A stretch of 64,000 bases of DNA from Comamonadaceae bacterium (GTDB lineage Bacteria; Pseudomonadota; Gammaproteobacteria; Burkholderiales; Burkholderiaceae_C), in assembly GCA_947479935.1 (NCBI GenBank), contig CANKBG010000002.1, positions 62,001 through 126,000 of the forward strand. The letters are read 5' to 3'. The notes under the pieces are model-generated. The model was not told the DNA's origin and did not search any database. It was given only the letters and a program-made list of their open reading frames with translations. Of this stretch, positions 38,240 through 47,615 are shown one piece after another. The position numbers and the translations under genes are program-made. Numbering within the stretch: the first letter of the stretch is position 1; the number at the start of each line of letters is the position of its first letter.

Positions 38240-38491
38240 ATGGTTGTCATTCGTCTTTCTCGTGGCGGTTCTAAAGCCCGTCCATTTTTCAACATTGTTG
38301 TGGCTGACAAGCGCGTTCGCCGCGATGGTCGATTCATCGAGCGCATTGGCTTTTATAACCCAATCGCTAAAGATACAGAAGAAGGCCTGCGCGTCGTACA
38401 AGACCGTTTGACATATTGGACCAGCGTGGGCGCACAAGTCTCACCAACCGTCCAACGCTTGGTCAAACAAGCTGTTGCCAAAGCGGCCTGA
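38240..38491 (+). CDS. rpsP: Small ribosomal subunit protein bS16
   Basis: Ribosomal protein S16 of the 30S subunit, 83 residues. The sequence [40 protein letters not shown] is the family signature. It is the first gene of rpsP-rimM-trmD-rplS, the conserved operon of ribosome and tRNA maturation genes. Confidence 0.98.
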   Translation: MVVIRLSRGGSKARPFFNIVVADKRVRRDGRFIERIGFYNPIAKDTEEGLRVVQDRLTYWTSVGAQVSPTVQRLVKQAVAKAA

Positions 38492-38532
38492 TCGCAACGA
38501 ATTGCGGTTTTGGCTTCGCCAAAGGCTCTGAC

Positions 38533-39144
38533 GTGCTACCCCACTTAGAGTTTGCCGAAATGCCGGCAGACGCCATCGAGGTGGGACGCATTGCAGATGC
38601 TTGGGGCATCAAAGGCTGGTTCAAAGTCTTGCCCCACAGCGCCTCTCCTGAGGCGCTTTTTTCTTCCAAACGTTGGTATTTGTTGCCATCCGATCGAAAT
38701 GTCGGCGGATCTTTATCACCCAGTCAAAAGTTGGCTGCCGCTGGCAAAATGGCGCAGCCTGTGCTTCTAAAAATAAAAGAAGCCAAAGATCATGCAGATA
38801 CCGTGGTTGCCTGTTCATTGGAGGTTGCGGACAGAAATCAAGCAGAAGCTCTCAAAGGTGCGCGCATTTTTGTGCCGCGCTCCAGCTTTCCCACCGCTGG
38901 CATCGACGAATACTATTGGGTTGATTTGCTTGGGTTGGATGTGTTTAATCGCCAGGGCGTCGCCTTGGGCCAAGTTAAAGACCTGATGTCCACAGGACCG
39001 CAAACGGTGTTGGTCTTGTCGCTGCCTTCGGCAGAGCCTGGTCAGCCACCTGCTGAACGCATGATTCCTTTTGTTTCAGCATTTGTAGACAATGTGGACT
39101 TACCTGGCCGCAAGATCACGGTTGATTGGCAACTTGACTACTGA
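38533..39144 (+). CDS. rimM: Ribosome maturation factor RimM
   Basis: Assists assembly of the 30S head by binding bS19. The track ORF starts inside rpsP; I place the start at a GTG (38533) that follows AAAGG and gives LPHLEFAEMPADAIEVGRIADAWGIKGWFKVLP, the usual Burkholderiales N-terminus. The result is 203 residues: RimM barrel domain, then the PRC-barrel domain with EYYWVDLLGLDVFN. M49 of the track ORF is an alternative start. Confidence 0.93.
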   Translation: MLPHLEFAEMPADAIEVGRIADAWGIKGWFKVLPHSASPEALFSSKRWYLLPSDRNVGGSLSPSQKLAAAGKMAQPVLLKIKEAKDHADTVVACSLEVADRNQAEALKGARIFVPRSSFPTAGIDEYYWVDLLGLDVFNRQGVALGQVKDLMSTGPQTVLVLSLPSAEPGQPPAERMIPFVSAFVDNVDLPGRKITVDWQLDY

Positions 39145-39161
39145 CAAGGTGAGGACCAGCC

Positions 39162-39935
39162 ATGCGCTTTGACGTCATTACCCTGTTTCCTGAATTGTTT
39201 GCCCCGTTTTTAACCTCGGGCATTAATCGACGTGCGTTTGAATCGGGCGCGATTGATTTAAAGCTCTGGCAACTTCGTGATTTCGCAGTTGGCACTTATC
39301 GCCGCATTGATGATCGCCCGTTTGGCGGCGGGCCAGGCATGGTCATGATGGCGGAACCTCTGGAGAAATGTTTATCGGCCATTCGTGATGACAGGGCACT
39401 TCAAAATCCAGAAGAAAAACAAACGCCAGTCGTCCTTTTCTCGCCTATTGGTCAGTTGCTAAATCATGGCGGTGTGGAGGCTTGGTCGAGCAGTGAAGGT
39501 GCTATTTTGATTTGCGGCCGCTATGAAGGCTTGGATCAACGATTCATTGATGCCCATGTAGATGTTCAAATCAGTCTGGGTGACTTCGTGATGTCTGGTG
39601 GGGAAATAGCGGCCCTAGCGCTGCTAGATGCTGTGGCTCGCTTGCAACCTGGTGTTTTGAATGATGAAGGCAGCCATCAAATGGACAGCTTTAATCCAGC
39701 CCTAGATGGTTTACTCGATTGCAGGCATTTCACTCGCCCCGAAGTATGGAATCAAGAAGGGGTGCCTGCTGTGTTGATGTCGGGGCACCATGCCGACATT
39801 GCCCAATGGCGACGCGAGCAAAGCTTAGGTTTAACTTTGAAAGTACGCCCTGAATTGATAGAAGCCGCCCGACGTGCAGGTAAGCTCAGCCCTAAAGACG
39901 AACACTTTTTGACTCACTTTAAGGGCAATCCTTAA
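39162..39935 (+). CDS. trmD: tRNA (guanine-37-N1) methyltransferase
   Basis: Methylates G37 next to the anticodon to prevent frameshifting. It is a SPOUT trefoil-knot enzyme of 257 residues: MRFDVITLFPELFAPF at the start, FGGGPGMVMMAEP, the SAM knot with CGRYEGLDQRF and SLGDFVMSGGEIAAL, and a helical C-terminal domain. Third gene of the rpsP operon. Confidence 0.97.
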   Translation: MRFDVITLFPELFAPFLTSGINRRAFESGAIDLKLWQLRDFAVGTYRRIDDRPFGGGPGMVMMAEPLEKCLSAIRDDRALQNPEEKQTPVVLFSPIGQLLNHGGVEAWSSSEGAILICGRYEGLDQRFIDAHVDVQISLGDFVMSGGEIAALALLDAVARLQPGVLNDEGSHQMDSFNPALDGLLDCRHFTRPEVWNQEGVPAVLMSGHHADIAQWRREQSLGLTLKVRPELIEAARRAGKLSPKDEHFLTHFKGNP

Positions 39936-39993
39936 AATGTACCGCATTGGTGGATGGTGACAAAGCTGGCTTTAGTGACTCTTTAAACAAAGC

Positions 39994-39999
39994 TATAAT
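39994..39999 (+). promoter_or_regulatory. Possible rplS promoter
   Basis: TATAAT with TTTAGT 17 bases upstream, in the unusually long 184-base gap between trmD and rplS. It suggests that rplS is also transcribed from its own promoter with a leader of about 120 bases. Confidence 0.45.
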
Positions 40000-40119
40000 T
40001 AAAGGCTTTTCGATCCTCTGCCCGCCGCGGCTGTTGCTGATTTAATGTATTTTTGAGTCAAGCATAGAAGCCGCCTTTAGTGCAGCGTTGAGTAAGATCG
40101 ACAGATGAAAGAGCTCAAT

Positions 40120-40509
40120 ATGAATTTGATTCAAACTCTCGAGCAGGAAGAAATTGCCCGTTTGGGTAAAGTAATTCCTGACTTCATGCCAGGTGACACC
40201 GTGATCGTTAGCGTGAACGTGGTTGAAGGTACACGCAAGCGTGTGCAGGCTTATGAAGGTGTTGTCATTGCCAAGCGCAATCGCGGCTTGAACAGTGGTT
40301 TCACTGTTCGCAAAATTTCAAGTGGAGAGGGTGTGGAGCGTACGTTTCAAACTTACAGCCCCTTGATTGCCAGCATTGAAGTTAAACGTCGCGGTGATGT
40401 TCGCCGTGCTAAGTTGTACTATTTGCGTGATCGTAGCGGCAAGTCTGCACGCATCAAGGAAAAGTTGCCACAACGCGCTGTGAAAGCAGCAGCAGTCGCA
40501 GCTGCGTAA
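40120..40509 (+). CDS. rplS: Large ribosomal subunit protein bL19
   Basis: L19 of the 50S subunit, at the subunit interface. [28 protein letters not shown] is the normal N-terminus; the track start five codons upstream is less likely. Conserved [23 protein letters not shown] and [18 protein letters not shown] follow. The 129 residues end in an Ala/Val-rich tail ([11 protein letters not shown]). A terminator lies 33 bases on. Confidence 0.97.
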   Translation: MNLIQTLEQEEIARLGKVIPDFMPGDTVIVSVNVVEGTRKRVQAYEGVVIAKRNRGLNSGFTVRKISSGEGVERTFQTYSPLIASIEVKRRGDVRRAKLYYLRDRSGKSARIKEKLPQRAVKAAAVAAA

Positions 40510-40541
40510 AGCAAGCCCTGAGGTCCTTCGGGACTCTCATG

Positions 40542-40577
40542 AAAAAACCGCCAAGGCTTTAACCAGGGCGGTTTTTT
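40542..40577 (+). terminator. Terminator after rplS
   Basis: AAAAACCGCC and GGCGGTTTTTTT pair around a 14-base loop, with a run of seven T. A smaller GTCC TTCG GGAC hairpin (40524-40535) precedes it. It can also serve the helicase gene from the other side. Confidence 0.88.
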
Positions 40578-40612
40578 TACGGCCCTGATGAACAGGAGCG
40601 TGGGTACTCGCT

Positions 40613-42604
40613 TTAACCGCGTGTGACTTTCAATACTTTAGCGCCAGTGCGCTTGGGTGCGGCATGTCCGCCAGCATTGTGAGGTTTGAAGTTGCCAGCG
40701 CCAATGACCTTAGGGCCACGTGCGAAGCGATCGCCTGCACCGCCTCGAGCACTGTCACGGGCAGGCGCGCGTGGGGCGCGGCTGTCGCGTGAGTCGAAGC
40801 GGTCACCACGTGAATCACCGCGATTGTCAGGACGTGCATCTTGTCGTTGATCGCCACGGGGTTCGAAGCGGCCTTCGCCTCCGCGGGGTGCAAAACTACG
40901 GGGTTGTTCTCCGCGGAATTCGCCACGGGGTTCAAAGCGACCTTCGGGACGGCCTTCACCGCGGCCTTCAAAGCGCGGCGCGGGTGCCCGGCCTTCGAAG
41001 CGATCACCGCCACGATTGCCTTCAAAGCGAGGGGCGCCACGTGATTCAAAACGATCACCACCTCGGTTACCACCAAAGCCACCGCCGCCGCCGAACGGGC
41101 GGCCACGGCCACTACGATCGCCCCGGTCATTGCCACCCCGACCGCCTGGACGGCTTTCAGGGAAGTTTTGTTTGGGCTCCATGCCAGGGATGACTTCGGC
41201 TTTGAACGGTTGGCGGCTGTAAGCCTCAATGTCCAAAATTTTCCGACGGTCGCGAATTTCAGCGAAGGTGATGGCCAAGCCATCACGTCCAGCACGGCCA
41301 GTACGTCCAATGCGGTGCGTGTAGTCTTCAGCTTTCATGGGTAAGCCAAAGTTGAACACGTGAGTGATGGTGGGCACGTCAATGCCGCGAGCCGCCACAT
41401 CAGTGGCTACCAAAATTTGAACTTGGCCATTGCGCAAAGCCATCAAACGGCGATTGCGCAAACCTTGACTCAGAGCGCCGTGCAATGCAACGGCATCAAA
41501 GCCATCTTGTTGCAGGTCGGCTGCCAGACCATCACACTCAATTTGGGTACTGGCAAACACAATGGCTTGATTGATTGAAGCATCACGCAACCAGTGATCA
41601 AGCAACTTGCGTTTGTGTTGTGAATTGTCAGCCCAGAACAAAACCTGCTTGATATTGCTGTGTTTTTCTTGGGGTGAATCAATTTGGATTTTCTGAACAG
41701 AAGAGCCGCCATCGTGCATCACGCGCATGGCCAATTGTTGAATGCGCGGCGCAAAGGTGGCGCTGAACATCATGGTTTGTTGGCGTTGGCTGGTGAGTTG
41801 GTTGATGTCGGCCAAGTCGTCAGAGAAGCCCAGATCCAACATGCGGTCGGCTTCGTCGACCACCAAAAACTTAACTTTGTCTAGCTTGATTTGCATCGAG
41901 CGCTGCAAGTCGAGCAAACGTCCCGGTGTGGCCACCACCAAATTTGCATTCTGTAACTTGGCAATTTGCAATTGGTAAGGCATGCCGCCCACAATGTTGG
42001 CCACGCGCAAGCCACGGCAATGTTTGACCAAATCGATGGCATCGTGCGCCACTTGTTGGGCCAATTCACGGGTTGGGCAAACAATCAGGGCGCCTGGTGT
42101 GGGGGCTTTGAAATTGCGAGCGTTGGTTGGGTCTTTGCGCTTGGGGCGCTTGGGCGCGGGCTCGCCATTGGCAACTGCGTCTGCACATGCTTGTGCAAAA
42201 GCTACGCGTTCTGCTTCTTCTTCTGCGGCCATTTCTTGAAGCAATGTGTGCAATACAGGTAACAAGAATGCGGCAGTTTTGCCACTGCCTGTTTGGCTTG
42301 AAACCATCAAGTCAATGTAGCGATGAGCTTCACCCAAGGTTTCTTTGGGCAGTGCCAAAGGAATGGCTTTCAGTTGGACAGGTGTGGGTTGTGTGTAACC
42401 CAGGTCGGCCACAGCTTGTACCAATTCAGGGGCCAAGCCCATCAAGACAAAACCGTTAGGTTGTTCTGGGGTGACTTCCATCTCTGCGGCTTCGTTTTCG
42501 CTCATTTCAGCAGCGTCCAGGGCCAATGTTTCAGTCACGAATGTTTCGTTCGTAGAGGATTGTGCAGGCGACAAGTCGGCCTGCACTTCAAAAGAGTCAG
42601 TCAT
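40613..42604 (-). CDS. DEAD-box RNA helicase with RG-rich tail
   Basis: ATP-dependent RNA helicase of 663 residues. Motifs in order: Q motif (YTQPTPVQLKAIPLAL), SQTGSGKTAAF (I), PTRELAQQ (Ia), VVDEADRML (II), FSATF (III), VATDVAARGID (V) and HRIGRTGRAGRDG (VI). The N-terminus is acidic (about 60 residues) and the C-terminal 180 residues are Arg/Gly/Phe repeats typical of non-specific RNA binding. I chose MTDSFEVQ as the start over a longer one, on weak evidence. Likely roles are ribosome assembly, RNA decay or cold adaptation. Confidence 0.9.
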   Translation of the reverse strand: MTDSFEVQADLSPAQSSTNETFVTETLALDAAEMSENEAAEMEVTPEQPNGFVLMGLAPELVQAVADLGYTQPTPVQLKAIPLALPKETLGEAHRYIDLMVSSQTGSGKTAAFLLPVLHTLLQEMAAEEEAERVAFAQACADAVANGEPAPKRPKRKDPTNARNFKAPTPGALIVCPTRELAQQVAHDAIDLVKHCRGLRVANIVGGMPYQLQIAKLQNANLVVATPGRLLDLQRSMQIKLDKVKFLVVDEADRMLDLGFSDDLADINQLTSQRQQTMMFSATFAPRIQQLAMRVMHDGGSSVQKIQIDSPQEKHSNIKQVLFWADNSQHKRKLLDHWLRDASINQAIVFASTQIECDGLAADLQQDGFDAVALHGALSQGLRNRRLMALRNGQVQILVATDVAARGIDVPTITHVFNFGLPMKAEDYTHRIGRTGRAGRDGLAITFAEIRDRRKILDIEAYSRQPFKAEVIPGMEPKQNFPESRPGGRGGNDRGDRSGRGRPFGGGGGFGGNRGGDRFESRGAPRFEGNRGGDRFEGRAPAPRFEGRGEGRPEGRFEPRGEFRGEQPRSFAPRGGEGRFEPRGDQRQDARPDNRGDSRGDRFDSRDSRAPRAPARDSARGGAGDRFARGPKVIGAGNFKPHNAGGHAAPKRTGAKVLKVTRG
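40700..41160. repeat. Imperfect RG/RF-rich coding repeats in the helicase tail
   Basis: Degenerate DNA repeats encode blocks such as GGDRFE, APRFEG, EGRFEPRG and RGDRFDSRD. They explain the several spurious ORFs on the plus strand here. The repeat could change length between strains by slippage. Confidence 0.75.
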
Positions 42605-42884
42605 ATTTTTTCTCGCATGGACGTCCGCAAGATTTGCGGTGGCGCCGTTCATGGTTAAAAAACATCAACCATCAAACGGAGCTCGGTGCTGTTTGAAGAG
42701 AGTGGTTCTGACGTGTTGTCAGAGGCCATCTTTTCCAGTCGAGTGACTCTTATCAGTGAGTCAAAGGCGTGAAGGGTGATGCACAAGGGCTGCGGCACAA
42801 GGCCTTTATTTGCAGCTTAGCCGCCGATTATGGCACATATTTTTGAAGTGCGCGGGTTTTCCCTGAAATCGGTTTTTATCAGCC
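42605..42884 (-). promoter_or_regulatory. Long structured leader upstream of the DEAD-box helicase
   Basis: The 280-base gap between orn and the helicase start contains no gene. On the minus strand a CATAAT (42827-42832) could be a -10, giving a leader of over 200 bases. The leader contains inverted repeats TCTGAC AACAC GTCAGA (42707-42723) and GACTC-N8-GAGTC (42745-42762). Long structured leaders are common in cold-shock helicase genes; this is an analogy only. Confidence 0.4.
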
Positions 42885-43481
42885 CTACAGCTTGATGAAA
42901 TGATCACGGTAGTAAGCAAGTTCTTCGATGGACTCGTGAACGTCAGCCAATGCAGTGTGTTTTTGCTGCTTTTTAAAACCATTGAAAACCTCTGGTTTCC
43001 ATCTTCTAGAAAGTTCTTTGAGTGTGCTCACATCCAAGTTGCGGTAGTGGAGATAGGCCTCCAGCTTGGGCATAAATTTAACTAAAAAACGCCGATCCTG
43101 GCTGATGGTGTTACCGCAGAGCGGGGAGGCATTTTTAGAGACATATTTTTTGATGAATCCCAAAATAGCTTCTTCTGCCTGCTGTTCAGAAAGGGTTGAG
43201 GCTTTGACCTTGTCGATGAGTCCGCTCTTGCCATGGGTCCCTTTGTTCCAGGCGTCCATTTTGTTCAGTAAGTCGTCACTCTGGTGAATGACGCAAACAG
43301 GACCTTCTATCCGAGGCGTGAGGTGAGGCCCAGTGATGACCACAGCGATTTCGAGCAAGCGCTCTTTTTCTGGGTCTAGCCCTGTCATTTCGCAGTCAAT
43401 CCAAACCAGATTGTCATCTGATTTGGCGAGGTTTTCAGGTGGTGCACTGGCTGTCGTTGAGGAATGAGAGTTCACGGTCAT
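42885..43481 (-). CDS. orn: Oligoribonuclease
   Basis: DEDDh 3'-5' exonuclease that degrades two- to five-base RNAs, including pGpG from c-di-GMP turnover. The first acidic residues D29 and E31 are in [14 protein letters not shown], and [21 protein letters not shown] supplies the later histidine and aspartate. The 198 residues carry about 25 extra N-terminal residues ([20 protein letters not shown]) beyond the core. It diverges from the M48 protease gene. Confidence 0.96.
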   Translation of the reverse strand: MTVNSHSSTTASAPPENLAKSDDNLVWIDCEMTGLDPEKERLLEIAVVITGPHLTPRIEGPVCVIHQSDDLLNKMDAWNKGTHGKSGLIDKVKASTLSEQQAEEAILGFIKKYVSKNASPLCGNTISQDRRFLVKFMPKLEAYLHYRNLDVSTLKELSRRWKPEVFNGFKKQQKHTALADVHESIEELAYYRDHFIKL

Positions 43482-43550
43482 TTATAAAATAAGCTTTTTT
43501 TGTGGATAAGGATCATTGTCGCTGATGTCGGCTGATCTACACTCCCGTTC

Positions 43551-44816
43551 ATGGATGCTACTTTGACTTTGACTTATTTATTGGTGGGCGCTTTGCTGAC
43601 CAATGTATTGCTGAAACTCTGGCTAAATGCCCGCCAGGTGAGGCATGTAGCGCAACACAGGGGTTCTGTGCCCAGTGCCTTTGCGCAACAAATCTCACTT
43701 GAAGATCATCAGAAAGCCGCTGACTACACCCTGGCCAAGTCGAAAGTTTCACAAATTGATATCTTGATTGATGCTGCAGTTTTGCTGGGCTGGACTTTAA
43801 TGGGTGGTTTGAGTGCTCTGAACGCCCTTATTTTGGAATTCATGGTGCCTGGAATTTGGCAGCAGGTTGTATTGGTATTGGCCTTTAGCTTGGTTGGCGG
43901 CCTGATTGAATTGCCTTTGTCTCTTTATCAAACATTTATTTTGGAGCAGAAATTTGGTTTCAACAAAATGACATGGAAACTTTGGTTTAGCGATTCCATC
44001 AAGGGTTTGGTGTTGGGCTTGATGTTGGGCGTTCCACTGATTGCATTGGTCTTGTGGCTCATGCAAGTGGGCGGCGTTTATTGGTGGTTCTGGGCGTGGT
44101 GTGTGCTGTTGTTTTGGCAGCTTTTTTTAATGGCCATTGCGCCCAATGTCATCATGCCCTTGTTTAACAAATTCACGCCTTTAGAAGATGAAACTCTGAA
44201 GCAACGGGTCAATGCGCTCATGCAGCGTGCAGGCTTTACCGCCAAGGGATTTTTTGTGATGGATGGCAGTAAACGCTCCGCACACTCAAATGCTTTTTTC
44301 ACAGGCTTTGGCGCTAGCAAGCGAGTCGTATTTTTTGATACGTTGTTAAAGCAACTCACGCCAGCCGAAATGGAAGCTGTCTTGGCTCACGAGTTAGGTC
44401 ATTTCAAGCATCGCCATATTTTCAAAATGATGGCCACCAGTTTCATCTTGAGTTTGGTCGGCTTGGCATTGTTGGGTTATGCCTCTCAGCAAATTTGGTT
44501 TTATACAGGCCTTGGCGATGTGCCCAGTTTGAGCAGTGGCAACGAAGCGGTGGCTTTGCTGCTGTTTATGTTGGTGGTGCCCGTGTTTACATTTTTGCTG
44601 GGCCCCATTTCGTCTTGGCGTTCAAGGGTGCAAGAATATGAGGCCGATGCCTATGCGGTCTCACAAACACCCGCTGCTGATTTGTCCTCTGCGCTTCTTA
44701 AGCTATACCAAGACAATGCCTCGACCTTGACGCCTGACCCTCTGTATGTGAATTTTTATTATTCGCATCCACCAGCAAGTTTGCGTTTGGCCAGAATGCA
44801 GCATGCGCAAACTTAA
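43551..44816 (+). CDS. M48-family (Ste24-like) membrane zinc protease
   Basis: Integral membrane metallopeptidase of 421 residues. The zinc motif HELGH is at residues 280-284 in VLAHELGHFKHRHI, and the third ligand is in VQEYEADAYAVSQ. Several helices precede the catalytic site, with an N-terminal domain like CAAX protease Ste24 (MTWKLWFSDSIKGLVLG). It probably takes part in membrane protein quality control. The stop overlaps the rsgA start by 14 bases, which couples the two. Confidence 0.9.
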   Translation: MDATLTLTYLLVGALLTNVLLKLWLNARQVRHVAQHRGSVPSAFAQQISLEDHQKAADYTLAKSKVSQIDILIDAAVLLGWTLMGGLSALNALILEFMVPGIWQQVVLVLAFSLVGGLIELPLSLYQTFILEQKFGFNKMTWKLWFSDSIKGLVLGLMLGVPLIALVLWLMQVGGVYWWFWAWCVLLFWQLFLMAIAPNVIMPLFNKFTPLEDETLKQRVNALMQRAGFTAKGFFVMDGSKRSAHSNAFFTGFGASKRVVFFDTLLKQLTPAEMEAVLAHELGHFKHRHIFKMMATSFILSLVGLALLGYASQQIWFYTGLGDVPSLSSGNEAVALLLFMLVVPVFTFLLGPISSWRSRVQEYEADAYAVSQTPAADLSSALLKLYQDNASTLTPDPLYVNFYYSHPPASLRLARMQHAQT

Positions 44817-45822
44817 TCAACGCACGCACACTAAAACCAAGGCGGCACAAGCCTTGGCAAACTCTTCGCAAGAGGCCTTGAACACTGGTTTGGTGGTGGC
44901 AACACACGGACGACATTGTGTCGTAGAGTTAGATGACGGGTCGCGGCTCATTTGTCACCCGCGCGGCAAGAAAAGTCAATCGGTGGTGGGTGATCGTGTT
45001 CGATGGCAGGCAGCGTCTGACGAGGGGACCATTGAGAGTGTGAACGAGCGCACCAATTTGTTTTACAGACGAGATGAAGTTCGCACAAAATCTTTTGCGT
45101 CAAATTTGGACCAAGTCTTGATCTTGCTGGCCGCAGAACCAGAATTCTCAGAGACTCAGTTATCGCGCGCTTTGATTGCCGCAGAGGCGCAACATATCAA
45201 GCCCATCATTGTGTTGAACAAAAGCGATTTAGGGGCTGCTTTTTTGCAGGCTTGGGATCGTTTGGCAGCTTACCAACACATGGGCTACTCTTTGTTACCT
45301 CTAGAGCTGAAAAGCGCTTCTGAAACCAATCTCAGCTTGCAAGCGCTGCTGGCTCAAATGCAGGGAAAAACGAGCCTGATTTTGGGCCCCTCTGGTGCTG
45401 GTAAAAGTACCTTGGTCAACGCCTTGGTGCCCCATGCTCGCGCTCTGACAGGTGAAATCTCACAGGCACTCAACTCGGGCAAACACACCACCACCAGCAC
45501 CTCGCTGTATTGGGTGGGGAATAGGCCCGACAGCATCGCTGTTGGCGGCCATGGCACGGCCATCATCGATTCACCAGGTTTTCAAGAATTCGGTTTACAA
45601 CATATTCCGCAGAATCAGTTGGCATCTTGCATGCCTGATATCAAAGGCCACGTGCAAGATTGCAAGTTCTACAACTGCACACATTTACATGAGCCAGGCT
45701 GCGGTGTTTTGGCTTCTTTGCAGGCAGATGAATTGACTGCACTTCAACCCTCTGAAGTAAGTCAAAGACGTCACAGAATCTATGCGCAACTCTTTGAGGA
45801 ATTGGGCCAAGAGCGTTGGTAA
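44803..45822 (+). CDS. rsgA: Small ribosomal subunit biogenesis GTPase RsgA
   Basis: Circularly permuted GTPase that checks the 30S decoding site. An OB-fold N-domain (TGLVVATHGRHCVVELDDGSRLICHPRGKK) is followed by G4 NKSDL, then G1 GPSGAGKSTLVNAL and G3 DSPGFQEFG, the permuted order. The C-terminal zinc site is C-N5-C-N4-H-N6-C-like (CKFYNCTHLHEPGCG). The 339 residues are a normal length. It overlaps the protease gene. Confidence 0.95.
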   Translation: MRKLNQRTHTKTKAAQALANSSQEALNTGLVVATHGRHCVVELDDGSRLICHPRGKKSQSVVGDRVRWQAASDEGTIESVNERTNLFYRRDEVRTKSFASNLDQVLILLAAEPEFSETQLSRALIAAEAQHIKPIIVLNKSDLGAAFLQAWDRLAAYQHMGYSLLPLELKSASETNLSLQALLAQMQGKTSLILGPSGAGKSTLVNALVPHARALTGEISQALNSGKHTTTSTSLYWVGNRPDSIAVGGHGTAIIDSPGFQEFGLQHIPQNQLASCMPDIKGHVQDCKFYNCTHLHEPGCGVLASLQADELTALQPSEVSQRRHRIYAQLFEELGQERW

Positions 45823-45876
45823 AACTGAGCCCGATTGATGGGCGAGACCCATAGTCTGAACAACAAGCCTTAACAT

Positions 45877-46854
45877 TTAGCCTAATAAATTGGCCAAAGA
45901 AAGCAAGGCCACCAATACCAACCACATCACAACCGTGCGCCACACCAGTCCGACCACTTGCGCAAAGTGAGCAAGTTCGGGAGCGCGGCCTGGCGTGCTG
46001 CTGCTGCCAGGTAAGTCGGGCTGTAGCGCTGCACCACCGAGCTGAACATTGATGGCGCCAGAAGTAGCGGCCAAAATAACCCCATCGTTGTCATTGGGAA
46101 ATTTTTCTGAATGGTGTCGCCATCCATCCATGGCATCTTCAAAACTTCCCATGATGGCAAATCCCATGGCAGTCGCCCTGGAGGGCAACCAATCAATGCT
46201 GTGCCAAGACTCTCTGGCAACGGTTTTTAAAGACTCACTGATCATGTCGAGTTGTTGTTCGTCAGCACCTGTGGCTGCAGGTTGAGGCAAAGTGGGTGCA
46301 GTGACCCAATATCGCTTCGCAAATTCTGCAATTCTATAAACCACGGCACCCACAGGGCCCAGTCCAATGACAGACAGCAAGGCGTAGCTGAAAAATACGC
46401 CAAACACATGTCGATGTGCAGACAAAATAGAGTGCTCAATCACATGTCGAACAATTTCATTTCGAGGTAAATCTGTGACTTCCACTTGTTGCCAATCTGC
46501 CAACAACTTTCGCGCTAAGGGTTCGTCGCCGTCGTTTAAGGCATCTCTGATACCCGTGAAGTGGTGACTAAATTGTCTGAAACCTAAGGTCACGTAAAGT
46601 AGCGCAACGTTCCAGGCGACTGCAAAAAACCAACCCAGAAAAAACGCCAAACACCAATGAATAAGAACAGCAAGACCCGCCGGTACCCCAATGAGGATAC
46701 CCCAAGCAAGCCAAGCCTGTGAGCGAGAGCCACCATCCACGTGAGAGGCGACCCAGTCAGCCCATTTGCGCAGCCAATGATGCAAAAAATGCGATGGGCT
46801 CATGGGGCGCGCTTGCTCAATGACCAACGCAAGGAAGATGGAAAAAAAGCTCAT
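45877..46854 (-). CDS. CobD/CbiB-family membrane protein
   Basis: A 325-residue inner-membrane protein of the CobD/CbiB family, whose founding member makes adenosylcobinamide (phosphate). It starts SFFSIFLALVIEQARPM; helices are evident at about 67-90, 170-190 and the C-terminal 20 residues, and the family-like segment TVARESWHSIDWLPSRATAMGFAIMGSFEDAMDGWRHH is present. No other cobalamin gene is nearby and the position (rsgA to Nudix) is a housekeeping one, so a role outside B12 synthesis, similar to AmpE-type relatives, is possible. Confidence 0.75.
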   Translation of the reverse strand: MSFFSIFLALVIEQARPMSPSHFLHHWLRKWADWVASHVDGGSRSQAWLAWGILIGVPAGLAVLIHWCLAFFLGWFFAVAWNVALLYVTLGFRQFSHHFTGIRDALNDGDEPLARKLLADWQQVEVTDLPRNEIVRHVIEHSILSAHRHVFGVFFSYALLSVIGLGPVGAVVYRIAEFAKRYWVTAPTLPQPAATGADEQQLDMISESLKTVARESWHSIDWLPSRATAMGFAIMGSFEDAMDGWRHHSEKFPNDNDGVILAATSGAINVQLGGAALQPDLPGSSSTPGRAPELAHFAQVVGLVWRTVVMWLVLVALLSLANLLG

Positions 46855-46861
46855 GCCAACA

Positions 46862-47584
46862 TCATAAAGAATTAGCGGCCAATAAGAAACGATAGAAGTT
46901 TCGGATCATGCCCGCTGTGGCGCCCCAAATGAAGCGCTCAGTGGGTGGAGAAGAGGGCAGCCTTGGTGTTTCAAGGTAAGGCATGGAATACCAATTCCTC
47001 AAAACACCCTCTCTTTCCCATGCATGAAACCGATGATTTTGAGGGTCCATTAAAAAAGACAAAGGCACCTCAAAGGCATCTGCCACTTCATAGGGATTAG
47101 GGGTAATGGTGTGAAGCGGTGAGACCAGTCCGACGACGGGCGTGATGTGAAATGCTGTGCCCGTGACATAGCTGGGCAGCGTGCCGAGCACTTCGATAAA
47201 TTCTGACGACAATCCGACTTCCTCTTGAGCCTCGCGCAGTGCGGCCTCTTCAACAGACAAATCTGTGTCATCCACCTTTCCCCCAGGGAACGCAATTTGG
47301 CCAGCATGTGTTGATAAATGCTGCGTTCTTTGTGTGAGCAATATAGAAGGTTCTTGACCCTGATCGCCTCTGAGGATGATGGGAATTAAAACGGCCGCTG
47401 CTTGGGAGGGCCGTTGCCCGATGTTGGGTTCTCTTTTGAGCTCTGGCGTCCATTCAGGGGGGTTTTGAAAAACCCATTTGAGTCGATCCGCCACAAGCAA
47501 ATGCTGTGGCAAGGCTGGCCAATGGCCCTCTTGCAACGTCCATGGAATTTCGCGCGGGTCAAAACCCAATGAGCTTTTGATCAT
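46862..47584 (-). CDS. Nudix CoA pyrophosphatase
   Basis: Hydrolyses coenzyme A and its oxidised or acylated forms to phosphopantetheine and ADP. The CoA-specific stretch ILLTQRTQHLSTHAGQIAFPGGKVD leads into the Nudix residues AALREAQEEVGL. Residues 1-80 form an unusual N-terminal extension for this family (240 residues in total). It lies 7 bases before the CobD/CbiB-like gene on the same strand. Confidence 0.9.
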   Translation of the reverse strand: MIKSSLGFDPREIPWTLQEGHWPALPQHLLVADRLKWVFQNPPEWTPELKREPNIGQRPSQAAAVLIPIILRGDQGQEPSILLTQRTQHLSTHAGQIAFPGGKVDDTDLSVEEAALREAQEEVGLSSEFIEVLGTLPSYVTGTAFHITPVVGLVSPLHTITPNPYEVADAFEVPLSFLMDPQNHRFHAWEREGVLRNWYSMPYLETPRLPSSPPTERFIWGATAGMIRNFYRFLLAANSL

Positions 47585-47615
47585 GATTCGAATCGGTGCC
47601 GAACTGCTGGAATTT

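Noticed and set aside
40700-41160. Repeat array in the helicase tail as a CRISPR or satellite
   Set aside because: The units are unequal and degenerate, have no unique spacers, and stay in frame encoding RG/RF repeats.
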